DNA of 64,000 nt from Porphyra umbilicalis (Eukaryota; Rhodophyta; Bangiophyceae; Bangiales; Bangiaceae), in NCBI GenBank assembly GCA_002049455.2, contig KV919050.1, positions 1-64,000 on the forward strand, in the 5' to 3' direction. The position numbers and the translations under genes are program-made. The notes beneath the pieces are model-generated. The model had not been told where the DNA came from and ran no database searches. It saw only the letters and a program-made list of their open reading frames with translations. This document shows, one piece after another, positions 56,549-64,000 of the stretch. Position 1 is the first letter of the stretch; each line of letters starts with the position of its first letter.

Positions 56549-56966
56549 TGTTGGACTGTGATGCTCGTCGCCGACTCCACTGGCGGTTCGCGGATGGATG
56601 ATGATCGGTGACCCTTATGGTACCCTACATGGTACATTTGCAAGACGTGGTCAAGTTGCACACATTCGTGTTGGGTCATCTTTGGGCGTTACTTTTAGCA
56701 TGTTTTGGATTTGATCTTCGCTTTGCTCTAGTGGCTTTTGATTTGGTGAGTGATTCGATTTGGTGCGAGGGCGTGGGCGTCGGTGTGGGCGTGAGAGGGG
56801 AGAGCACTTGGGCCGGTGGGGACTATTTGACAGGTGCTCTCGGTTGGGAGAGGCGGGGGAACCTGAGGACAACCAACAAAGCACGTTCGCACACACACAC
56901 ACAAGCTCAAGCCACTCAACCACTTCACCGTGGTCCCCCAACCCCTATCCCCACTGCGTTTCAACA
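56549..56966 (+). repeat. Copia right LTR
   Basis: 418 bp, same boundaries as the left LTR. Confidence 0.95.
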
Positions 56967-57618
56967 AAAATGCCATGATTGTTTGTTGGCGACGGTTCCC
57001 GCATCCTGTGGCCAGCAGCGGCCGGCGTCGTGAGGACAATCTGAATCGGGGCCGGTACATATTTTTTGACCGTGATCATGCCCCAAGAGACATTAGGAAT
57101 TCCGCCCAGGACGATCGCTCGCTTCGCGAGGATATCTTCTGGGTCAAGTCTCACGTGCGTGCAAGAATAACCGCACGTTTCGTGGGACGGGTGACTTTGT
57201 GCTCGTCAAAGGCCGATTCCGAGCGGTAGCCTGCTGTCCCGGGTCCAGTGCCTGTCGGGGCACTTGGAGAACGGAGAGTATGCGCCTCATTGGCCGAGAT
57301 CTATCTCGTGTTCGAGTGGTCCACTTCTAGTTTGGGCAAACCATCACCCACCCAGGCTGGCCATTTTTCAGAAAACCACCATAGAACCGTTCAATCACGC
57401 GACTCGACCCAATTTTGTTGTTGTCCGAGTGTAATACGAGATTCAGAACGGTCATTCTGACGTCCGTTTACACAAACGGCGGGGAACCGCCTCGACGGCG
57501 TCCGTTGTGGCGTTGAAATCAAGTGTGGATTTCAAGTCGTACTGGCGTCCATTTAGCACTCGAATAACGGCGGATGGCGTTCTTCTTGGGCTCTAATTGA
57601 GCTGTCCGTCGGACTTCG
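56967..57618. other. short region between the Copia and the next transposon
   Basis: No confident gene. A minus-strand frame (56945-57154) contains MRLDPEDILAKRAIVLGGIP and looks protein-like but abuts the LTR. It may be a fragment of an unrelated gene or element. Confidence 0.4.
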
Positions 57619-57722
57619 GGGATTATATTCGGATCCAATAACCCTATCCGGATACGACTATAATCTCCTCACATATCCGGTTCTGAAGGCAGATATGAGG
57701 CTCCCTACAATATAATCTTCAT
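57619..57722 (+). repeat. left inverted end (approximate)
   Basis: It contains TATCCGGATACG, ATATCCGG and GGCTCCCTACAATATAATC; similar to the inverted sequence at 63119-63252. Confidence 0.5.
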
Positions 57723-58636
57723 TCTCACTGCGCAGTGCGGAACAAAGATACAGGGGTTTGAAAAATGTGCATCCGAAAGTATGCGGATCACCCCCCCCCA
57801 GATCGCATCGTGAGAAGCCCACCGCCTGGGACGGAGGCCTCCCCCGAGTCCGTCCTGGGGGGTCCACCACGGGCTTCTGAGCGCCGCTTTTTCCACGCGG
57901 TGACTTGCTGGCAGCCGTCTGCAGTCAGCCACGCGAGGGACCGCTGCGGCGGCGATCGCGCTGGCGCCGAATGAGCGTGCCCCACGGCTGCTGTGTGCTC
58001 CCTCGCAGAGGTCACTGGTCCTGCGGCCCTCCTAGGCGACCAGGATCACGACGTCTAACAACCGCCCCTTCCCGAGGCATCAACGGTCTGAGGAGTACGT
58101 ACGGGTCCAGTCCTCTCCTGCAAAGTCCTGCTCCAGTGTACCGCTTGCTGATGAGTTGCAGGTGGAAGGCCATATGTCTGGTCAGGTGTCGTCGCTAACA
58201 CTGGGACGCTTTGCTGTGCCGGACCGTTTCATCTGTTCTCTCAGTCCCACGCTGACCTTGTTGGAGATTGCTGCCATGAAGTAACGCTTGCTCCCGCCCA
58301 GCCTGAAGTTTTCGCGCCAAAAGCTGGTCTCATGAGTCGTGGCCATGTGGGCCGAAAGGTACGGGCATACGGGGGACGCCCGATTCCCTTTGCTTCAGGT
58401 GGAGCTCCCAGTTAGCATCTGTGAGTGTGCCAGGACAGGGGCTGGGGAGCAGCGAGGAGTGGGTAGGCTCGATATCCTGCTCATGCCTCGCCGTGCCTGA
58501 CGTTGTGTAACTCGCTTCCACACACCCCGCCCTCCCCCTCTGCCTTCTCTCGCCCCTCCCCCTCTCACTGTCGAATCTTACTTCTATCGTCACTTCCGCT
58601 CCCGCCCGCCCCCCGCTGCTCCTCTCTTGCGCGACT
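57723..58636. other. transposon left arm, non-coding
   Basis: No recognised gene. Pyrimidine-rich DNA (58520-58630) precedes the SAM-domain ORF. Confidence 0.45.
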
Positions 58637-60643
58637 ATGGCGACCTTGCAGGAGTGGATGACTGCCAACCGCTTTGAGCAGTACGTGGAAGACTTTGAGA
58701 AGAAGCTGGGGGTCGGCACGGTGTCGGACTTGGCCTACGTGACGGCGGACGGCCTCGAGTTGATTATGGCCATGCCCGTGCAGAGGCGGCGGTTTCTGAA
58801 GCTGATGAAGCCAGGGCGGGCTGCTCCGTCGCAACCATCCCGCGAGAGGTCTCCTTCTCGCATGCCGTTGGTTACAGCGATTGCTACCGTGGCGGGCAGC
58901 TCAGGCGTGCGCGTGGCGAGGCGCTTCACGGGCCGGCACGCCGACGTGGACTACACCATCGACGGCCTCTCTGGCGACGACACGGACTAGGACACAGCCA
59001 CCGCGAACAGCATCGTCCCGGTGACGAAGCGCCGCAAGACAGTCCAGTCGCTCCTCCGCCGCCAGAAGGACAAGGACGTATTGGCCGACGGGTCTGGCCG
59101 CGCCCATCTGCCACCGTCCTACGCCAACCGCCACGTGCGCGACCTGTCGGCGGCCGGTACGAGCCGGCACACAATGGACGCGGATGGAAGCTGCACGTGT
59201 GAGGCCGTGCTGTTGTCTTATGCCGGTCGATTGGCTCCAGCGCGGCGCAGTGCTAAGGGGCGCCGCCAAGCCGAGGAAGCGGGGGACCGCAAGGGCGGCC
59301 AGACGACGTACAACTACTCGCGGCTCGGGCGTATCGCCACGGAGCTCCTGTTTGACGGGCGGGGCAACTGGCTCGTTCACGCGTCGTGTGCTGGAGAGTT
59401 CCTCGGTGTCTGCAACGCGTGACTGGCGTCCCGACACAAGAACGCGGTGCGGCAGGCGAGGGAGCCCACCCGTTACATGACGAAGTCCGAGATCGTCTCC
59501 AGCCCCAACGTCAACCGCCTCATCCGACAGATCCTGCGCCCGGAATCGTGCCTGCTCTCTATCGGCCAGTTCTTCTCGAGCTCGGCGGCCGACGCGCGCG
59601 TCGAGCTCGTTTCCGACCATACCGAGCACGGCCTTTCCGGAAAATCCTGCAATCGAACCAAGATCGTAGAGCGGAAGCTGTTTTCGGAGTTTGTCGCGGC
59701 GCACCGGACGCCCACCGGGCGCACGACGGACAGAAACGGGCGCTTCCACGGCGCCGCCTACTACCTCGACGGTAATTGGACGGAGATGCGGACCTACAAG
59801 GAGGACGATACGCGCCTGTCCTTTTCCACCGTGTTCAACAAGGCACTATTGGCCTCGGGCATGCCAGTGGTGCACCCGGACGTTCCATTGCGCTGGATGC
59901 AGGAGCTGTTTGGTACCACGAGGCGCGTCGACGGCATCGTAGGGCCGTCGCCGGAGCACACCCTTCTCTACCCGCACAAATCCGACGCATGCCCTTTGTG
60001 ATCGTGCCTGCGCGCTGACCAGCGCTCCGCCAAGGAGTCACTGAAGCGGCGCGCGCAGCAGAACGACCAGGGCTCGCTGACGCGCCAGAAAGCTGTGTCC
60101 GAGTCCGTTCAGACAATCAAGGACCTGGACGCCGCGATAGAAAGCCACGAGGAGGAGGCGGGGCGGGCGACAGAGCACCACAACCAGTGCGTGAGCGCCA
60201 CGGCAAGCAAGTACGGGCACCTGCAGAGAAAGTTCCTTGAGATTATGGACATGACGGCGGTGGGGCAGCAGCCGACGAGCGGGGCGATGGCCAAGCCGGC
60301 GGCCTTCATCAACGAGGCGTGTGACGGATGGCTGGACGTGTCGAGCGACTACCAGCAGGACACGCAGCTGCCCTCGTGGCACGAGTCTCCTCAGCCGGGC
60401 CCCACCTACTTCATGTCAGGTGATACCCATTATGTCCATATCTTTTGCGTCGAGAGCTGCGGTGAGGCGAGCGGTGATAGCCGCCTCTCTCGCAACGTGG
60501 TGTACACACGTAGTGAGCGTGACGGGGGATCCAAGTCCTCTGATGATACTCTCTCGACTCTTTGCGACATGCTGAGGGGGGGGCTGACCCTCGGTGTTGG
60601 TGACCCGCCGGTGTACCTGTCTGGCTTTTGCGCGGAGGACTAG
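58637..60643 (+). pseudogene. SAM-domain transposase N-terminal half, three in-frame stops
   Basis: One frame runs from ATG 58637 to TAG at 60641-60643, interrupted only by in-frame stops at about 58988, 59420 and 59999. The N-terminus is a SAM-like domain (LQEWMTANRFEQYVEDFEKK, LIMAMPVQRRRFLKLMK). A Cys-containing region follows (TTYNYSRLGRIATELLFDGR, VHASCAGEFLGVC). Next comes a segment with LYPHKSDACP followed by a helical stretch with TEHHNQCV, like the pre-catalytic zinc region of DUF7869 transposases. Finally YFMSGDTHYVHIFCVESCGE and STLCDMLRGG resemble the start of the catalytic region. The expected DNC/NK catalytic part does not follow here but lies on the opposite strand at 60953-62383. 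Probably a decayed plain DNA transposon gene. Confidence 0.55.
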
Positions 60644-60952
60644 TCGCGGGCGTCTACCTTTGCCCCTCAGCCGCACGTATGCATGTGCATCTCTGTGCGT
60701 GGTGCCGATAGCAGCTTCTCGCTCTCTATTTTAGACGTAGTACAAAGAAAACACACCCCATGGACGACCATGTTTTTACTGGAAAATATCGGGGTTGTTA
60801 TCTGCGAGTACCTTGGCGTGTCGCTTGATGGTTCTCACGTCCCACTCCACCACCACACTTGCTGGCATGCGAAACGTCAATGCAAGCCAGTCCTTGGGAG
60901 AGTGCGGCAGTCGACCATTGCATGGACCAGCAAGTAGCAACGCCCTAAGCGG

Positions 60953-62383
60953 CTAGGTGTGTACGGTGCGCTTCCAGCGGGCCTTGGCGACCGCCGGTGG
61001 TACATCACTGCCCTTCCCCCCGGTGCCCTTTCCGCGCTCTTGAGATGGCCCGTGCTGATCCTCAGCTGCCGGGGCGACAGTGGATGTACCGGGCTTGGTT
61101 GAGGGCTTCGTCTCATCGACCTCAAGAGCCATTTGCTTCCACACAGACGAGGCCATCCCGCTTGCGCCGGATGTTGGCACCTCAAAGCGGTCAGGCACGA
61201 AGCGGCGGGGAACATACTTGGCGTACAAGTCCGCCAGCGCCTTGGCGCCGTACGGGATCTTGCGGAGCTCGGGGTGCTCGCTGTACGGCTGGATGGCAGC
61301 CAGCGCATCGTTGATCCGGGGCACCTCATGGGTGACCATCCAGCCGACCTGCTCGCGCCACAGCAGGTCGTCTGCCGACAGGCGCATAAACAGGCGGACC
61401 AACCTGCTGGTAGACACGCGCTCGGGCAGCAGCATCGCGTCTGGTGGTGCCCCGCTGCGGCTCGGCAGCGCCTCCTGCCCAACCCGCACGAACGTGCCCT
61501 TGTGCAGCGACGGGAACACGTCATGACGCAGGCCCCTGGCGGCGGACTTCTTGCACTCCGCCATCAACACAATGTCCGACACGTGTGGACCTGGGTCCAC
61601 AAACGGCTCAAAGCCCGGTGGGGTATGAATGACTGGGTCTCCCAGGTTGACTTGGCCGTCGTCGGCTAAGAGCACGAAACACCGGTATGACATGATGTGC
61701 GTGATGGCAGAGAAGATCGTCTTGGAGCCGTCCCTACACGTGTGCAGCATGCTCCCGTCGTAGGCACCGGAGGTGGCGTAGCTCTTGAACATCTGCACCA
61801 ACTTTCCGTTGTTGAAGGCGTCCGACCTTTTGAACCTCCCGGCCAGAGCCTGCGCCACGCGGTCGGGCCCAAACTTGGTGTGGCCGACGACCATGTAGAG
61901 GACCATGGCGCAGTCAAGCAATCCGCACGACAGCAGCAAGCCAAGGCCCCCGTAGAAGTACTGCGACTTGTTTGTGCCCGCACAGGAGTCCAAGTGCAGT
62001 CGCAGTTTTCGCACGAAAGGAAGGGGCACGTTGGACCGGTGGCCGACTGAACCGCTCGTAGAGACGGCGATCCCGGACGAGTGGGTGTGCGGTTCCGAAG
62101 AGCGAGCCGGGGGCTGGATGCAGCTGGCCGCCCAGGCGTCTGAAGGCGACGCTCTTGCGTCACCAATGCCGAGCGGCGACTCGTGGGCCGCACTGTCGTT
62201 GCCCCCGGCATCCTCATGGGCGATTGTAGCGAATTCCGCGTCCGCGGTTGACACGAAAGCGAGTAGGTCGAGGCCGCTGCGCTGACAACCGTCGATGTTG
62301 TCGACACCAGCAGCACCACGAGATGAGGCCGCACTGCCGGGGGTTTTAAAGGGAGACAAGTCGGAAGCACCTTCACAACTCAT
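60953..62383 (-). CDS. DUF7869-like DDE transposase C-terminal protein
   Basis: The ATG at 62383 (MSCEGASDLSPFKTPGSAAS) is preceded by a CACACACAG splice-acceptor-like word. The 476-residue frame is intact. Residues about 120-200 contain RKLRLHLDSCAGTNKSQYFY, LLDCAMVLYMVVGHTKFGPD and RSDAFNNGKLVQMF, matching the D-x-C-x-G-x-N-K and GHTK/cD pattern of DUF7869-type transposase cores. The C-terminal half (VGWMVTHEVPRINDALAAIQ, YAKYVPRRFVPDRFEVP) and the Lys/Gly tail are not recognised. It converges on the SAM-domain ORF, which looks like the matching N-terminal half, suggesting an internal inversion or a two-gene design. Confidence 0.6.
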   Translation of the reverse strand: MSCEGASDLSPFKTPGSAASSRGAAGVDNIDGCQRSGLDLLAFVSTADAEFATIAHEDAGGNDSAAHESPLGIGDARASPSDAWAASCIQPPARSSEPHTHSSGIAVSTSGSVGHRSNVPLPFVRKLRLHLDSCAGTNKSQYFYGGLGLLLSCGLLDCAMVLYMVVGHTKFGPDRVAQALAGRFKRSDAFNNGKLVQMFKSYATSGAYDGSMLHTCRDGSKTIFSAITHIMSYRCFVLLADDGQVNLGDPVIHTPPGFEPFVDPGPHVSDIVLMAECKKSAARGLRHDVFPSLHKGTFVRVGQEALPSRSGAPPDAMLLPERVSTSRLVRLFMRLSADDLLWREQVGWMVTHEVPRINDALAAIQPYSEHPELRKIPYGAKALADLYAKYVPRRFVPDRFEVPTSGASGMASSVWKQMALEVDETKPSTKPGTSTVAPAAEDQHGPSQERGKGTGGKGSDVPPAVAKARWKRTVHT

Positions 62384-63118
62384 GTTGTCGCCTGTGTGTG
62401 GGGAAGCATACGCGAAGGAAAGCAGACAAACGTGTGAAGAGACGATGCAATCCGGGAAAGTTAGAGTCAGCAACTGCCACCAGCACTCACAGGCCCATGG
62501 GAGATGGTCCGATACCTCTTCGGCAAGCAGACGGTACCAAATGCGCGCACACGCAGGGGTGACCGGACGCACCTGCTGGAGCCCGATGGAGCCGTGCTGA
62601 ATGAGGGTGAAAGCAGCGGCGGACAGCCTCAGCGGTTCGGAGGTGGGCGGAGGACCGCCGGTTGACGGCCAAACGAAAACAAGAAGGCACGCGCCGCGTT
62701 GATGAGCATGCAGGGTGATGCGCCGCGGAGGCGAGATGCATCGACAAGCGCGGGCGGGAGCGCGCTCGTGTTGGGGTGGCCAGCCAGTCCACCACACGGG
62801 ATCACCCAGGAGGCGGGCGAGCCCGCCAAAGCCGTCGGCGCAGCGAGAACGCGTTTCGTTGTCGGCTGGCGCCCTGTTTCTGTCGCGAGAACTGTGACTA
62901 GCCCCCCTTTCTGGATGTCGTTTCCGATAGTAGCCCCCTCTTGAGGTCCTAAAGTCTTGACACATTCTTCGGCCCACTGGAAAGTCTGTAGAATGTGCCA
63001 AAAGTGACTTCTGCAAATTATGCACGTCAATTCTTGTCCACTTTCTCTGGAAATAGCGGCGTTGGAGAGATCTCGATGCGGGCGTCACGGTGGTTGGCAT
63101 AACTCCGAAATGTGCAGC
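62384..63118. other. transposon right arm
   Basis: The minus-strand frame of the DDE ORF stays open to 63100 without protein-like sequence. It is probably leader or promoter. Confidence 0.45.
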
Positions 63119-63252
63119 CGGTCATACAGTGACGATTCTATTGTAGGGAGCCCCATATCCTGATCCGGATCTCAGCTGAGGGAGTTATACGTAATCAGAT
63201 ACGAAGGATCGGCGTGTATCCGTATCCTATTACGGCCCAAAACCCATATCCT
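63119..63252 (-). repeat. right inverted end (approximate)
   Basis: In inverse orientation it reads GGATATGGG, GGATACGGATACACG, and GGCTCCCTACAATAGAATC. Confidence 0.5.
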
Positions 63253-63264
63253 GACAACCCCTGG

Positions 63265-63762
63265 TTCCCACTTGTCAATAATAAAGTGCGTCAGGCGGCG
63301 GGTGTACATATCAATGATGGAGCGGGAAAGGCGACATTACTCATCAGCGCCGTCAAAAGGCTCTCCATACCCAAGCACCCTCAACGCGGCAGACATATTC
63401 TGAATGGCATGGGCCTGCGGGCGACCGGTGGCGTTGACAGTGCGCCTCCACATGGGCTCGTTGCAAATAGCTCGGAACAGACGGTTGAAAACCGGCCGTG
63501 GCAGGCGGAAACACTCCTCAAACGCGTCCTCGCCGTAGACCGGTGGCGCCCCGTCCACACCAAAATAATCTCGCAAAATGGCATGCGCACCTAGGTCAAA
63601 ATCGCGAGGCCGGTTCGGGCGACGGCCTGGACGGGAGCCTCCAACGCGCTTGCGCAAGCGTCCGGCTCGCACCGAGAGAAGCGCACGGCGCACAGAGAGG
63701 GTGGCTCGAGCCCCAAGCACGACGGCCATCTGCAGCTCATCCTCAGCTACATCGTCGTCCAT
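63265..63762 (-). pseudogene. truncated second PIF/Harbinger transposase
   Basis: ATG at 63762. The frame (MDDDVAEDELQMAVVLGARA, YFGVDGAPPVYGEDAFEECF, RTVNATGRPQAHAIQNMSAA, LGYGEPFDGADE) closely parallels residues 60-152 of the transposase at 31587. After a small frame disturbance, HFIIDKWEP (near 63282-63260) still matches RFVIDKFKP. Then similarity stops at the edge of the 57.6-63.25 kb element. The catalytic part is missing, so this is a remnant, probably cut by that insertion or by a rearrangement. Confidence 0.75.
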
Positions 63763-64000
63763 GATCCACGGGCCCGGCGCGGGCCGGAAAACTCAAAGCG
63801 GGATGATGACGGGAAAATGAGAGAGGGAAGAAGACGGTGCCCACGACGGGAGCATGTCGTCGAGCAGTCGGCGTGCGTCGTGCGGTGCGCGTCGCGCTCC
63901 CGGTGCCAGCCGGCTGACGGCGCATATACCGTGCCCAGGCGTCCTGGACAGGTGGTGCCCAATGTCACCGCCACCCCCACAATTTGGACACTGTGATGGG
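63763..64000. other. 5' flank of the truncated Harbinger transposase
   Basis: Nothing recognised. Confidence 0.35.

Larger units (their letters stand above)
52003..56966 (+). mobile_element. Copia (Ty1/Copia) LTR retrotransposon fossil
   Basis: Both LTRs are 418 bp, start TGTTGG and end CAACA, and differ at about 12 positions (roughly 97% identical), so insertion is fairly recent on an evolutionary scale. A primer-binding site complementary to a Met tRNA (GGTTATGGGCCC) follows the left LTR, and a purine tract (AAGGAGGAG) precedes the right. The order of parts is gag with a CCHC zinc knuckle, protease region, integrase, reverse transcriptase, RNase H, which places it in Copia. It is near full length but broken, with about five breaks. 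No matching 5-base target duplication is seen (CCAAG left, AAAAT right). It interrupts the gene at 50750-52002. Confidence 0.95.
57619..63252. mobile_element. DNA transposon with SAM-domain ORF and convergent DUF7869-like DDE ORF
   Basis: Imperfect inverted ends of about 100-130 bp share GGCTCCCTACAATANAATC (57692-57710, and inverted near 63135-63153) and the outer words GGATACGGAT/ATATCCGG. Inside, a plus-strand ORF series (58637-60643) and a minus-strand ORF (62383-60953) converge. Each resembles one half of DUF7869-type transposases. The exact ends and target duplication could not be fixed. Confidence 0.6.

Noticed and set aside
57619-63252. Mutator-like element
   Set aside because: The ends are long enough, but no 9-base target duplication or MULE transposase motif is visible.

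Overview
The window is nuclear DNA from a eukaryote. It has GT-AG spliced genes (a three-exon ribosomal protein uL14 gene, for example), a Pol III tRNA gene, a Copia LTR element, and PIF/Harbinger and CMC-type DNA transposons. Host stretches are extremely G+C rich, with long C/G runs and poly-Ala/Gly/Pro tracts. A tRNA-Ser gene appears to carry small introns in both its D-loop and its T-loop, an arrangement known from the red alga Cyanidioschyzon. My best guess is a bangiophycean red alga (Porphyra/Pyropia type). That is inference, not proof.

Layout. 1-5.6 kb: two convergent secreted Cu/Zn superoxide dismutase genes in very G+C-rich DNA. 5.6-6.9 kb: a non-autonomous DNA transposon (3-bp target duplication). 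6.9-8.8 kb: G+C-rich host DNA with a doubtful secreted-protein gene. 8.8-19.3 kb: a 10.5-kb DNA transposon with inverted ends rich in GAACAG/CTGTT motifs; it carries a two-exon EnSpm/Plavaka-like transposase and, divergently, a three-exon gene of unknown function. 19.3-21.9 kb: a degenerate minisatellite, then a secreted choice-of-anchor A domain gene. 23.25 kb: the disrupted tRNA-Ser(AGA). 25.0-29.0 kb: RPL23 (uL14) and a two-KH-domain protein. 31.08-38.74 kb: a complete PIF/Harbinger element (TGA duplication, inverted ends, spliced transposase, Myb/SANT-like partner) holding an eleven-plus-copy 240-bp G+C-rich tandem array. 39.3-44.0 kb: G+C-rich host DNA with an unknown plus-strand gene facing a minus-strand pair, a Rib7/RibD-type riboflavin reductase immediately downstream of RNA 3'-phosphate cyclase and possibly fused to it. 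44.74-45.34 kb: a Harbinger-type MITE with TTA duplication. 45-50.7 kb: mixed sequence without recognisable genes. 50.75-52.0 kb: a spliced unknown gene that stops at a Copia element (52.0-57.0 kb). 57.6-63.25 kb: another DNA transposon, with a SAM-domain ORF and a convergent DDE-like ORF. 63.3-63.8 kb: a truncated second Harbinger transposase.

A recurring theme is that the recognisable genes in the G+C-rich islands (RTC, Rib7, choice-of-anchor A, KH protein) change reading frame at C/G runs, mostly of 7 or more bases, while protein similarity continues across the run. This looks like run-length error in the assembly or real instability of these runs. Genes without such runs (first SOD, uL14, transposases) read cleanly. 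About half of the window is mobile DNA inserted into a compact, G+C-rich host background.
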